Shown: positions 7,956 through 15,285, counted from the first letter of the stretch. The stretch: 18,974 bases of DNA from Deltaproteobacteria bacterium (GCA_003105225.1 PQAK01000071.1:1-18974), one strand, 5' to 3'. Translations and numbers: made by a program. Notes: generated from the letters alone by a model not told the origin.

Positions 7956-8414
7956 CTATGTCCTCTTCGTGCGGAAGAATTCCGTGAGGAGGGCGGAGCA
8001 TTCTTCGGCCAGGACGCCGGAGATGACGTGGATGCGGTGGTTGAGGCGAGGGTCGGAAGCGATCCGGTAAAGGCTTCGGACGGCGCCGGTCTTCGGGTCG
8101 TCGGCCCCGTAGATGATTTCGGAGACCCGGGCGTGGACGGCGGCGCCGGCGCACATCGGGCACGGCTCGATCGTGGAGACCAGGCGGCATCCCGCAAGCC
8201 GGTAGTTGCCGACCTTCCTTGCCGCCTTCCGAAGCGCCAGCAGCTCGGCATGGGCGGTAGGGTCGTTTCCCGATATCGGGCTGTTGCGGGCGCGCGAAAG
8301 GATCTCCCCGGAAGGCCCCACGACGACAGCTCCCACCGGGACCTCGCCAGCGGCGGCGGCGGTTTCCGCCTCGCGGATCGCCGCGCGCATCCACACCTCC
8401 CTTTGCTCAATCAC
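7956..8414 (-). CDS. tadA: tRNA-specific adenosine deaminase
   Basis: Converts the wobble adenosine of tRNA-Arg(ACG) to inosine. The 152-residue protein has the zinc deaminase motifs HAE (55-57, with the catalytic Glu) and PCPMC (C85, C88), plus EVPVGAVVV near 24-32. The GTG at 8414 overlaps the end of the DUF3106 gene by 8 bp. A second candidate is the ATG at 8390 (WMRAAI), preceded by GGGAGGT; both leave the enzyme domain intact. It is last in the sigma factor operon by position, perhaps only by chance. Confidence 0.93.
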   Translation of the reverse strand: MIEQREVWMRAAIREAETAAAAGEVPVGAVVVGPSGEILSRARNSPISGNDPTAHAELLALRKAARKVGNYRLAGCRLVSTIEPCPMCAGAAVHARVSEIIYGADDPKTGAVRSLYRIASDPRLNHRIHVISGVLAEECSALLTEFFRTKRT

Positions 8415-9069
8415 GGGGAGGCCGGGTCGTGCCCCCCGGTCCTCCGGGACCCGGGGGAGGGGCGTTCGGAGGGGAGCCGGGAGGGCCGGGCGACGGCCGC
8501 GCCGGGGGCTCCGAGAACAGGAATTTCTGCATGACCTTCTGCTCGTCCGCAGGAAGGCCCCGGTAGAATTTCCAGTTCATCATCTGCTCGTCGCGCTCCG
8601 CGGCAGGCATCCCGCGCCAATCCTTGAACCTGCCCTTCAGGGAATGCCGGCGATCCGGCGGGAGACCGCGCCAATGCTGGAAAAACTTGTCGATGACCCT
8701 TTTTTCCCCGGGCCAGGCGCCGCGATAGATTTCGCGCCGCTGCCGCAGGTAGTTGCGCTCCGATTCGGGAAGCTCCCGCCACCGTTTCCGTCGCTCGATG
8801 ATCCGTTCCCGCTGTTCGGGGGACATCTCCTTCCACCGGTGGTACCGCTCCCGGATCCGCTCCCGCTCCTCCGGCGTCATCTGCCGCCATCGCTCCATCT
8901 TGTCGGGGGTGATCTCGCCGCGGGGACCCGCCTGGACCCGGTCCGGACGTCCCCCTTCTCGATTCGAGGCTTCGGCTGCCGTGAAGGGCCCGGCAAGAAA
9001 CGCCGCCAGGACGATGAGTACCGCCCCGAGAGTCCATCCGGGCAGGCCGCTTCCGGTCGCCCGGCTCAC
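8407..9069 (-). CDS. Secreted DUF3106 family protein, helical repeats
   Basis: Function unknown. The 220-residue product has a signal peptide (hydrophobic about 12-32, likely cleavage near AEA-S), then a chain of short charged helical repeats built on W-(R/K)-x-(M/L)-x-P-x-x-(E/R)-R, at least six copies between about 58 and 185, then a Pro/Gly-rich tail. This is the pattern of DUF3106. Its GTG start overlaps the anti-sigma stop as GTGA, so it is translationally coupled and belongs to the ECF sigma operon. By position it could be a periplasmic partner or sensor of the anti-sigma factor; the repeated R-W pattern also recalls CpxP/Spy-like helical periplasmic proteins, but that is only a likeness. 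Confidence 0.85.
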   Translation of the reverse strand: MSRATGSGLPGWTLGAVLIVLAAFLAGPFTAAEASNREGGRPDRVQAGPRGEITPDKMERWRQMTPEERERIRERYHRWKEMSPEQRERIIERRKRWRELPESERNYLRQRREIYRGAWPGEKRVIDKFFQHWRGLPPDRRHSLKGRFKDWRGMPAAERDEQMMNWKFYRGLPADEQKVMQKFLFSEPPARPSPGPPGSPPNAPPPGPGGPGGTTRPPRD

Positions 9070-9686
9070 CCCTGTCTCCTGCCCGAGGGAACGAAGATTT
9101 CCATCTCGTCGACTTCCCCGGGCGCATCGATGCCGGCGGGGTCCTCGAGCAGGTCGAGGTTTGCGATGATATCCCGGTCTTCGGGGCTTAGCGGCTCCTG
9201 GCCGGCTCCGGCGGAAGCGACCGATTTTTCCCGTTCACGACCCGCCACGGCAGGCAGGCGCTTCGAGGCATCCTCGGCAATGCCCGCGGGAGCCGGCGCC
9301 GCCGTGGGGGATTGCGCGACGCGCGGAACCGGTTCCGGCGGCATGACGGCGTCCTTTCCCTTCCCGCCGGACATAAACAGGAACAGGGCCAGCGCCGCCG
9401 CCGCCCCCAGGGGAACCGCCGCCCATCGAAGGGAAAAGACGAAGAGGCTGCGCCTCCGGGGGATGAGATTCTCGGCTTCCATGCGCGCGAACAGCGCGTC
9501 GCGGAAGCCGGCGGGCACCTCCCCTTCGATCCTCGCCACCCCGGCCCCCACCGAGCGCATTCTCCGTTCGATGGCACGGCACTCCGCGCACGCCGCGAGA
9601 TGCTCCTCGACCATGCGTACTTCCGCCGGAAGGGCCTCGCCGTCGATCATCGCGCTGATACGTTCCTTCAACTCAAGGCATTCCAT
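9066..9686 (-). CDS. Membrane anti-sigma factor with zinc-finger (ZAS-like) domain
   Basis: Expected to bind and hold back the ECF sigma factor encoded just upstream. The 206-residue protein has a cytoplasmic zinc-binding anti-sigma domain with H29, C33 and C36 (HLAACAEC) and C3, one membrane span at about 87-106, and a periplasmic part rich in Pro, Ala and acidic residues. It follows the sigma gene by 48 bp and overlaps the DUF3106 gene by four bases. Release is probably by a cell-envelope signal, through proteolysis or loss of zinc; the sequence does not show which. Confidence 0.88.
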   Translation of the reverse strand: MECLELKERISAMIDGEALPAEVRMVEEHLAACAECRAIERRMRSVGAGVARIEGEVPAGFRDALFARMEAENLIPRRRSLFVFSLRWAAVPLGAAAALALFLFMSGGKGKDAVMPPEPVPRVAQSPTAAPAPAGIAEDASKRLPAVAGREREKSVASAGAGQEPLSPEDRDIIANLDLLEDPAGIDAPGEVDEMEIFVPSGRRQG

Positions 9687-9734
9687 AAGAATATCCCCGC
9701 TTTTCCTTATAAACCCCTGCCGTCGGAAATGGTT

Positions 9735-10310
9735 TCATGGCAGCAGCTCCGACAGGGATTCCATAAGCATTTCCCGTGCCCGGAATATACGGCTCTTGAC
9801 CGCCTGTACGGTAACTCCAAGCACGGAGGCCACTTCCTCGTACGACAGCCCTTCCCCCCGGTTCAGGATGAACGCCGACCGGTAAGTTTCCGGCAGCCGC
9901 TGGAGCGATTCCACGAACCGCTCCTGGATCTGCGCGCTCCATGCCATCTCTTCGGGGCCCAGGGAATTGGGCCCCGCGAGCTGCAGCGCTGGGGAACCGT
10001 CCTCGTTTTCCTCCCCCGGCTGGATCGGCACCTTTTCGGCCTCGTCCTTCTCGTCCCGGAGGAAATTCAGGGTCGTCCTGCGGGCGATGGTGTACATCCA
10101 GGTGGTGAACTTCGCCTTGGGTTGCCAGGTGAACGCCGCGCGGGCAATCCGCAGGAATGTCTCCTGCGCTGCTTCCTCGGCCTTGGCCTGATCTCCCGTC
10201 ATCCGGAAGGCGAAATGGACCAGTTTCCCCTGGTACCGTGCGAAGAGCTCCTCGAACGCGTCGCGGCTCCCCTTCCGGTAGAGCTCCATCAGCTCTTCAT
10301 CGGTCCGCAT
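9735..10310 (-). CDS. ECF-type RNA polymerase sigma factor (sigma-70 family)
   Basis: Directs RNA polymerase to a small regulon when freed from its anti-sigma factor. The 191-residue product has region 2 (DAFEELFARYQGKLVHFAFR, then DQAKAEEAAQETFLRIARA and FTTWMYTIARRTTLNFLRDE) and region 4 (LQRLPETYRSAFILNRGEGLSYEEVASVLG, then VQAVKSRIFRAREML), joined by an unusually acidic linker. The frame is open up to a GTG at 10334, with another GTG at 10322; the ATG at 10310 gives the common start TDEELMELYRKG, but AGGGGG is better placed for 10322. It is divergent from folE. I could not identify a convincing autoregulated promoter. Confidence 0.9.
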   Translation of the reverse strand: MRTDEELMELYRKGSRDAFEELFARYQGKLVHFAFRMTGDQAKAEEAAQETFLRIARAAFTWQPKAKFTTWMYTIARRTTLNFLRDEKDEAEKVPIQPGEENEDGSPALQLAGPNSLGPEEMAWSAQIQERFVESLQRLPETYRSAFILNRGEGLSYEEVASVLGVTVQAVKSRIFRAREMLMESLSELLP

Positions 10311-10383
10311 CGCGGAGGACACGCCTTGAATCACCCCCTAAAATGGCCAAATCCGGCATTCGATGCTATATGATGTTTCCATT

Positions 10384-10944
10384 ATGCAGGATCTGATACG
10401 AAACTTGCTGCTCAAGATCGGGGAAGATCCCGACCGGGAGGGATTGAAGCAGACGCCGGAACGATACCGGAAGGCGATCGGCTTTCTCACCTCGGGATAC
10501 GCCCAGGACCCCCGGGAAGTCCTGCAGCGCGCGCTTTTCCACGAGCAGTACGACGAGATGGTCACCGTCAAGGATATCGACGTGTTCTCCCTGTGCGAGC
10601 ACCACATCCTTCCCTTCTTCGGGAAGTGCCACGTGGCCTACATGCCGAGGAAAAATATCGTGGGGCTGTCGAAGATCGCCCGGGTGGTCGAGCTTTACGC
10701 GCGCCGGCTCCAGGTCCAGGAGCGGCTCACCCAGGAGATCGCCACGGCGATCATGGACACGCTGCAGCCGCACGGCGTGGCGGTCGTCATCGAGGCGTTC
10801 CACCTGTGCATGATGATGCGCGGCGTGGAAAAGCAGAACTCCAAGGCGGTCACCTCCGCGATGCTCGGCGTGTTCCGGACGCGCGAATCGACGCGGATGG
10901 AGTTCCTGGAGCTCATCAAGCCCACCCTGAACATCCTGCGGTAG
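10384..10944 (+). CDS. folE: GTP cyclohydrolase I
   Basis: Turns GTP into 7,8-dihydroneopterin triphosphate, the first step of folate (and queuosine-type) synthesis. The 186-residue protein has the zinc ligands C71, H74 and C142 (CEHHILPFFGK and HLCMMMRG), the GLSKIARVVELYARRLQVQERLTQEIA stretch and TSAMLGVFR. An in-frame ATG exists at 10363, but neither start has a clear Shine-Dalgarno; 10384 fits the family N-terminus better. A TATGAT about ten bases before it could be a -10 element and would make the leader very short. Confidence 0.93.
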   Translation: MQDLIRNLLLKIGEDPDREGLKQTPERYRKAIGFLTSGYAQDPREVLQRALFHEQYDEMVTVKDIDVFSLCEHHILPFFGKCHVAYMPRKNIVGLSKIARVVELYARRLQVQERLTQEIATAIMDTLQPHGVAVVIEAFHLCMMMRGVEKQNSKAVTSAMLGVFRTRESTRMEFLELIKPTLNILR

Positions 10945-10958
10945 GCCTCCCCCCTGAG

Positions 10959-10992
10959 AAAAAAGGGGCGGCACCCGAAGATGCCGCCCCTT
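10959..10992 (-). terminator. Rho-independent terminator of the 11029-12996 gene
   Basis: An 11-bp perfect stem (AAGGGGCGGCA / TGCCGCCCCTT, 10963-10973 and 10982-10992) is followed on the minus strand by six Ts. The RNA loop can close as C(UUCG)G. On the plus strand it follows folE by 18 bp but lacks a U-tract, though the stem may still help end folE transcription. Confidence 0.88.
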
Positions 10993-11028
10993 CCGTGGAT
11001 CTCCCTGCGTGGTGCGCAGGAGCCGGGA

Positions 11029-12996
11029 TCAGCTCCTTCTTCCGTACCTCCGGATTCTCCAGGCCATGAGACCGATGCCCGTGAGAACCAGGAACGCGTC
11101 GATGCCGGCAGTGCCGGTCCTGCCTGCGGTCGAACATCCGCCGCCGGAGGATCCGCCGGTCGACAGGTCGACCGAACCGCTCCCCGTTGCCACCGGGGCC
11201 GCAACGCCGATCGGGTTCACGACAATCGCGTTGCCCTGATCGCCGGTGCCCGCCGGAGGCGCCGTAAGCGTCATCGTGACGGTGCTCCCGTCGATGACGA
11301 TCCCCGTGACCGCGTGGAACCCGTTTTCATCCGCCTGCATCAGCTTGCTCCCCGCGGGGATGCCGCTGGGGAAGGTGATCTTGACCGTGACGGTGCTTCC
11401 GGATGCCACGTTGTCCATCATGAAGGAGACCATGCCGTCCGGGAATTCAAACCCTTCCGGCCTGCCGGCCTGGTTCAGCCGCGCGCTGGTGTCCGACATC
11501 GCCGTGACCGACCGCAGAGCCGGCCCAGCGTCGGCCGCGCCCGCAGGTGCGCTGGTGGCGCTCCCGGAGTACTTCGAGGCGTCGATCTGGAACTTCCCGG
11601 TCTCGTAGGAGCTCCACCGGGAGGATCTTCGCCTGTCGTTCGGATGGTCGTCCTCCCCGTCGTCCGATCCATCGTCATCGGAGTCTGGGGATGCTGCAAC
11701 CGTCGTGAACCGCGAGACGGCAGGCTGCGACAGGTAGCCGCTGCTGCCGACGGCGACGGTCGCGACGTAGGTCGTATCGCGCCTGAGATCGCAATTGGGA
11801 GAGAAGACGGCCTTGGTACGGTTCCAGTTGTACCAGATCGACCCCTGGACGATCCCATTGACGACGCAATTCTCGTTGTCATCGTCCCTCGACATCGGGC
11901 CGATGGCAGTTACGCTGGAATTGCTGATGAGAGTATCTTGCTTCAGCGTGAAGGTGTCCTTGTTGAAGACGGTCCGGATGTCCGTCGTGTCGGAAACCGT
12001 CGCCTTGATCACCGTGTTGACCGGTACGTCCGTTGCGCCGTCCGACGGCACGACCGTGAGCGATCCCGTCGCCGGCGGCGCCGTGTCGGTGATGGTTACG
12101 GTCATGCTTGCGGTCTGGGTCACGCCGCCGGAAGCGTAGCTCGCCGACACCGTCACCGTCTGGTTGCTCGGCACTTCCGAGGCGACAAGCACTCCCCCGT
12201 TGATGCTGGCGTACGTGCTCGGCACCACGCTCCAGACCGCCGAAGAGGTCACGTTGGTGGTGGACCCGTCGCTCCAGGCCGCCGTGGCCGTGTAGTTCGC
12301 CGAGGTGTTCTCGGGAACGCTCGACGGACTGCCGATCGTCAGCCCCGTAAGCGTCGCCGCCACGTTCACCACCGTGACCGACACGGATGCCGTGCGGGTC
12401 GTTCCGCCGGAGGTGTAGCTGGCGCCGATCGTCGCCGTCTGGTTCGCGGTCACCTGCGGGGCGGTGAAGACCCCCGCGCTGCTGATCGACCCGATGCTGG
12501 CGGTCCAGGTCGCCCCCGTCGCCGCCGAGGTCGTCCCGTCGCTCCAGTTCGCCGTCGCCGTATACGTCGCGTTGCCTCCCTCGTTCACCGAGGACGCCCC
12601 GCTGATCGTGATGCTGGAGAGCGTTTTCGTGGCTGCGGGCTTGTCTGCCGCATCCCCCGGGAAGGTAAGCGCAGTGATTTCCGCCAGGTTGGTAAACCCG
12701 TCACCGTCGGAATCGAGCGTTTCGACCGCGGTCAGCGCAGCGGAAATTCCCGTCGCAATGCGGTCCCTGAGGGCCTGACCGTAAGAGTTCCAGGTCGAAG
12801 TGCCGCCGGATCCATGACAGGTGTTGCAGTCATCGAGTTTTGTGTTTACGGTTGACGGGTATTTCGTCGTGAAAGTCGATAGAAAGGAGCTGCGCGCATC
12901 CGCTTCGGGCGCCCAGACCGCAAAAGCGGCGAGCGCCAGGAACGCGAACAGGATGATCCCGGTTTTTTGAAGATGAATCCCGCTACCGTGCCTCAT
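11029..12996 (-). CDS. Large secreted cytochrome-like protein with Ig-like domains and a C-terminal GGGC-transmembrane tail
   Basis: Probable surface protein with one c-type heme site; its electron partner is unknown. From ATG 12996 it has 655 residues: signal sequence (hydrophobic about 12-30, ending ADA near 34), CNTCH (57-61), a calcium-type LDSDGDGFTNLAEI (94-107), two Ig-like domains of BIG2 type (about 125-315), an SbsA-like Ig domain, an acidic DSDDDGSDDGEDD stretch, a C-terminal beta domain, then SSGGGCSTAG, a membrane helix and RRYGRRS. That tail resembles Cys-containing CTERM sorting signals (JDVT-CTERM-like, my guess). The open frame extends to a TTG at 13029. The 12996 ATG has GGGGG eight bases ahead and aligns with the paralogue. 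It is driven by a sigma-54 promoter and ends at a strong terminator. Confidence 0.85.
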   Translation of the reverse strand: MRHGSGIHLQKTGIILFAFLALAAFAVWAPEADARSSFLSTFTTKYPSTVNTKLDDCNTCHGSGGTSTWNSYGQALRDRIATGISAALTAVETLDSDGDGFTNLAEITALTFPGDAADKPAATKTLSSITISGASSVNEGGNATYTATANWSDGTTSAATGATWTASIGSISSAGVFTAPQVTANQTATIGASYTSGGTTRTASVSVTVVNVAATLTGLTIGSPSSVPENTSANYTATAAWSDGSTTNVTSSAVWSVVPSTYASINGGVLVASEVPSNQTVTVSASYASGGVTQTASMTVTITDTAPPATGSLTVVPSDGATDVPVNTVIKATVSDTTDIRTVFNKDTFTLKQDTLISNSSVTAIGPMSRDDDNENCVVNGIVQGSIWYNWNRTKAVFSPNCDLRRDTTYVATVAVGSSGYLSQPAVSRFTTVAASPDSDDDGSDDGEDDHPNDRRRSSRWSSYETGKFQIDASKYSGSATSAPAGAADAGPALRSVTAMSDTSARLNQAGRPEGFEFPDGMVSFMMDNVASGSTVTVKITFPSGIPAGSKLMQADENGFHAVTGIVIDGSTVTMTLTAPPAGTGDQGNAIVVNPIGVAAPVATGSGSVDLSTGGSSGGGCSTAGRTGTAGIDAFLVLTGIGLMAWRIRRYGRRS

Positions 12997-13178
12997 GTTT
13001 CCGACCCCCGGATAGATTTTTTTCCCCAACCATGATCCCTTGCGTCATAGCAGACCTCTGCCCCCTTTTCCTGAAATATTCCCGTTGGCTATGGATCAAG
13101 CCATTGGTTCAAGAAACCAGGAATCTAAAAAAACTGATTTTTATTTCTTTTTGCGCCGGAATGAATATAATTACTATC

Positions 13179-13194
13179 AGCAAATCACGTGCCG
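13179..13194 (-). promoter_or_regulatory. Sigma-54 (RpoN) promoter of the large cytochrome-like gene
   Basis: Minus strand CGGCACGTGATTTGCT fits TGGCACGNNNNTTGCW at every defined base except the first, with GG and GC at the required 10-base gap. The start would be near 13168, giving a leader of about 170 nt. Confidence 0.82.
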
Positions 13195-13260
13195 GTTACG
13201 TTAAATCATAAATAACTGTTATTATTTATATTTCGTTCGATAGGAATTTATAAATATAGG

Positions 13261-13293
13261 CAGGATTGCAATGCGGGATTACACGAATGCAAC
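13261..13293 (-). promoter_or_regulatory. Conserved upstream element, probable activator binding site 1
   Basis: 33 bp that match 29 of 33 bases at 14638-14670, lying 66 bp beyond the -24 box. On the plus strand it contains three related octamers, GGATTGCA, GGATTACA and CGAATGCA. The distance suits an enhancer site for a sigma-54 activator; binding is inferred. Confidence 0.65.
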
Positions 13294-13336
13294 GTAATAA
13301 AACCGGCATGTAATCTACATGATTAAGAACGGGAAT

Positions 13337-13379
13337 AAAAAAGCGCGGGCAGGGAGGCGTTTCGCCCTCCTGCCCGCGC
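13337..13379 (-). terminator. Rho-independent terminator of the 13418-14473 gene
   Basis: An 11-bp GC-rich stem, GCGCGGGCAGG / CCTGCCCGCGC (13369-13379 and 13343-13353), with an inner GGGCG-AAA-CGCCT hairpin, followed on the minus strand by TTTTTT (13337-13342). Confidence 0.92.
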
Positions 13380-13417
13380 GATGGCTAGTTGCGGTGGTTT
13401 CGAGACGGATGTCCCGG

Positions 13418-14473
13418 TTACTTTACCTTCCTCCTCGCCCTCTTCCGGATAGCCATCCCCAGGACGGATAGCAACAGGAAGCCGTAGGCCCCGGCGATTT
13501 CCCCGATGCCTCCGCCGGTGCGTGCGATGGCGCATCCCCCGCCTCCGCTGCTCTCGAAGTCCAGTGCCGGCGTTGACGACGGGGCGCTTGTAGTGAAGGT
13601 CGAGCTGTAATTGGCCGCCATGGGAATCCCGGCGAGGTCGGTGACGGCGGTGGAGAACGACGCGGTGTACGCCGTGTTGTCGGAGAGAATCGCCGACGGG
13701 GTGAACGTAACCGTCGCGCCGATTACGGAAACCGTCCCCTGCACGCTTCCCGATCCGTCGCTCAACGTGAACGATCCCGCAGGTACGATGACCGCCTCGT
13801 TGAACGTTGCAGTCACGACGGTGTTGGCTCCCACGCCCATCTGGGTGTCCGACGGGCTCATGGAGTTCACCAGGGGCGGCGTCGTGTCGGCGGGCGGCGT
13901 CGTGTCGGCCGCCGCGACCGTGATGGAGTTGCTGGATACCCTTGCTTCGCCGTGGGATGCGGTGCTCATGTTGTTGGAATCGAAGGAGTTGCCGAACCAG
14001 GCAGCCTGGTAGGAATACGTGCCGGGCGCGGTCGGCGCAGCCACTATGAACGTTATGGGAAATCCGGAACCGCCGCCCATATGATTGGGTCCCGTACTTC
14101 TTGCGACTTCCACGTTATTCAGGTAAAGGATGGCGCGAATCCACCCCGACTGCGATCCCCCGTCGAACGTCACGGTGACCGACTCGCCGGGAGCGTACGT
14201 AGTCTTGTTCGTCGAGGCGGTCATCCCGGTCGGTCCATGGTGATGACACCCGTTGCACGCTGCGGTGGTATTTCCTCCTGTTGCAGTCGAGTTGTGACAT
14301 CCCGAACAGTAGGTAGACCAATAACTGGACCTGGCGTCCGCGTTCGGCGACCAGATAGCGAATGCCGCCAGGGCGATAAATGCCAGCAGGATAATTCCCG
14401 CCGCCTGAAGCTTTTTCCCACTGCCGTTCATCATGTTTCCGTACATATCGTATCCGTTTTTCTTTTCTATCAT
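13418..14473 (-). CDS. Secreted two-heme cytochrome-like protein with a C-terminal GGGGC-transmembrane tail
   Basis: Paralogue of the 11029-12996 product in its signal sequence and tail. The 351 residues are: signal sequence (hydrophobic about 24-41, ending ADA near 47), two heme c sites CSGCH (56-60) and CNGCH (73-77) followed by HHGP, a beta-domain of about 110 residues (TYAPGESVTVTF onward, somewhat reeler-like), a TTPP-rich hinge, an SbsA-type Ig-like domain (LVNSMSPSDTQMGVG to about 300), then SSGGGGCAIARTGG, a membrane helix and RKRARRKVK. The ATG at 14473 has AGGAGG seven bases upstream; the longer frame to 14530 runs into the 5' leader. Expression is predicted from the sigma-54 promoter at 14557-14572. 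An outer-surface role in electron or metal handling is inference. Confidence 0.85.
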   Translation of the reverse strand: MIEKKNGYDMYGNMMNGSGKKLQAAGIILLAFIALAAFAIWSPNADARSSYWSTYCSGCHNSTATGGNTTAACNGCHHHGPTGMTASTNKTTYAPGESVTVTFDGGSQSGWIRAILYLNNVEVARSTGPNHMGGGSGFPITFIVAAPTAPGTYSYQAAWFGNSFDSNNMSTASHGEARVSSNSITVAAADTTPPADTTPPLVNSMSPSDTQMGVGANTVVTATFNEAVIVPAGSFTLSDGSGSVQGTVSVIGATVTFTPSAILSDNTAYTASFSTAVTDLAGIPMAANYSSTFTTSAPSSTPALDFESSGGGGCAIARTGGGIGEIAGAYGFLLLSVLGMAIRKRARRKVK

Positions 14474-14501
14474 CTCCAAACCTCCTGCAGCCTTAATCGC
14501 A

Positions 14502-14517
14502 CGGCAGAGTACTGCCG
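14502..14517 (-). promoter_or_regulatory. Small stem-loop in the 5' leader of the two-heme gene
   Basis: CGGCAG-TACT-CTGCCG, a perfect 6-bp stem with a four-base loop, lies 16 bases upstream of the Shine-Dalgarno in the predicted leader. It has no T-run and no known riboswitch core, so a role in mRNA stability or start access is only possible. Confidence 0.4.
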
Positions 14518-14556
14518 CTACCCAAAACAAAAATTTAAAGGGATATAGTTATCAAT

Positions 14557-14572
14557 AGCAAAACATGTGCCA
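14557..14572 (-). promoter_or_regulatory. Sigma-54 (RpoN) promoter of the two-heme cytochrome-like gene
   Basis: Minus strand TGGCACATGTTTTGCT matches TGGCACGNNNNTTGCW at all defined bases but the G after CAC. GG and GC spacing is exact. The start would be near 14546, giving a leader of about 73 nt. Confidence 0.87.
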
Positions 14573-14637
14573 GTTTTAAATACAGGTATACTATCGTTAT
14601 CATTGAACTATATTTTCAATCTACGTATAGGGAAGTT

Positions 14638-14670
14638 CAGGATTGCAAGGTGGGATTACAGGAATGAAAC
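14638..14670 (-). promoter_or_regulatory. Conserved upstream element, probable activator binding site 2
   Basis: Second copy of the 33-bp block, 65 bp beyond its -24 box, with octamers GGATTGCA, GGATTACA and GGAATGAA at the same offsets as in copy 1. It lies between the DUF302 stop and the promoter. Confidence 0.65.
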
Positions 14671-14694
14671 CCAGACGTCCACCCCGGGGCGGAT

Positions 14695-15078
14695 TTACTT
14701 CGCCGCCTCGCGCATGATCTCTCCGATCGCCGCTTCGACCTCCCTGGCGGTGGGCAGCAGCGCCGGCTCATTGAACATCTGCAGCAACATCGTCGGCTTG
14801 AGGGTTTCGAGGACGACCTCCTCGCCGTCCGCGTAGATGGAGACGCGGCAGGGAAGCGCCGTCGCGATCTTGATATTCGCGTCCAGCACCTTCTTTGCGG
14901 CGCCCGGATTGCACACTTCGTATACATAGAGCCTGCGGTCGAAATCCAGCCCCTTGGACCGGAGCGTCGCGGTCACGTTGTGAATGGCCTGCACGCCGAA
15001 TTTGCGCTCCGCCGCGGCGTCCTCGAATCCCTGGCGAACTTCGCCGATCGATTTCCCGCTCCTCACCGTGATGAACAT
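14695..15078 (-). CDS. DUF302 domain protein
   Basis: Function unknown; the family is a small alpha-beta fold often found near redox and sulfur genes. The 127-residue product starts MFITVRSGKSIGEVRQGFEDAAAERKFGVQ and keeps the family's YEVCNP and ALPCRVSIYADGEEVVLETLKP segments, with two Cys (C in VCNP and in LPCR) that could bind metal or thiol. The frame is open to 15180, but the ATG at 15078 has AGGGG six bases upstream and gives the domain's own start. It is the last gene of the DUF2892-FmdB operon, 58 bp after the small membrane peptide. Confidence 0.85.
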   Translation of the reverse strand: MFITVRSGKSIGEVRQGFEDAAAERKFGVQAIHNVTATLRSKGLDFDRRLYVYEVCNPGAAKKVLDANIKIATALPCRVSIYADGEEVVLETLKPTMLLQMFNEPALLPTAREVEAAIGEIMREAAK

Positions 15079-15136
15079 CGCAATCCCCTCTTCTCCCTCC
15101 CCGGCGCCCGGCCGGGGACACGCTTCAGCACGATCC

Positions 15137-15214
15137 TCAACCGCCCTTGCCGCCCAGGAAATAGACGACGAACACGACAACGATCAACACCAAGGGTATC
15201 CAGTCCACTGACAT
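15137..15214 (-). CDS. 25-residue single-span membrane peptide
   Basis: The minus strand reads MSVDWIPLVLIVVVFVVY then FLGGKGG and a TGA stop. It is nearly all one hydrophobic helix (about residues 5-20) with a short Gly-Lys tail and a Trp at the membrane edge. AGGAAGAAGGA precedes the ATG at 15214. It lies inside the operon between fmdB-type and DUF302 genes, which leaves an otherwise unexplained 200-bp gap. I do not recognise a named family. Small size makes chance possible, but the start signal, codon use and position support it. Confidence 0.65.
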   Translation of the reverse strand: MSVDWIPLVLIVVVFVVYFLGGKGG

Positions 15215-15285
15215 TCCTTCTTCCTATCGGTTGCATTCAAGTGGTTAGGTTCCCGCTCCCGGCGACCGCCGGGCATTTCCTACCT

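Noticed and set aside
10345..10374. Sigma-70 promoter or leaderless start for folE at TATGAT
   Set aside because: There is no acceptable -35, and the ten-base gap to ATG is slightly long for a leaderless start; mentioned only within the folE entry.
10981..12855. Plus-strand frame of 624 codons opposite the large cytochrome-like gene
   Set aside because: Arg/Gly/Val-rich with no recognisable domain; the minus frame has signal peptide, heme motif, Ig-like domains and a terminator.
12997..13170. Possible c-di-GMP (GEMM) riboswitch in the long leader of the cytochrome-like gene
   Set aside because: Suspected because such switches control cytochromes in Geobacter, but I see neither the conserved core nor the paired helices. 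Only two small hairpins (GGTT/AACC and TGGCT/AGCCA) are visible.
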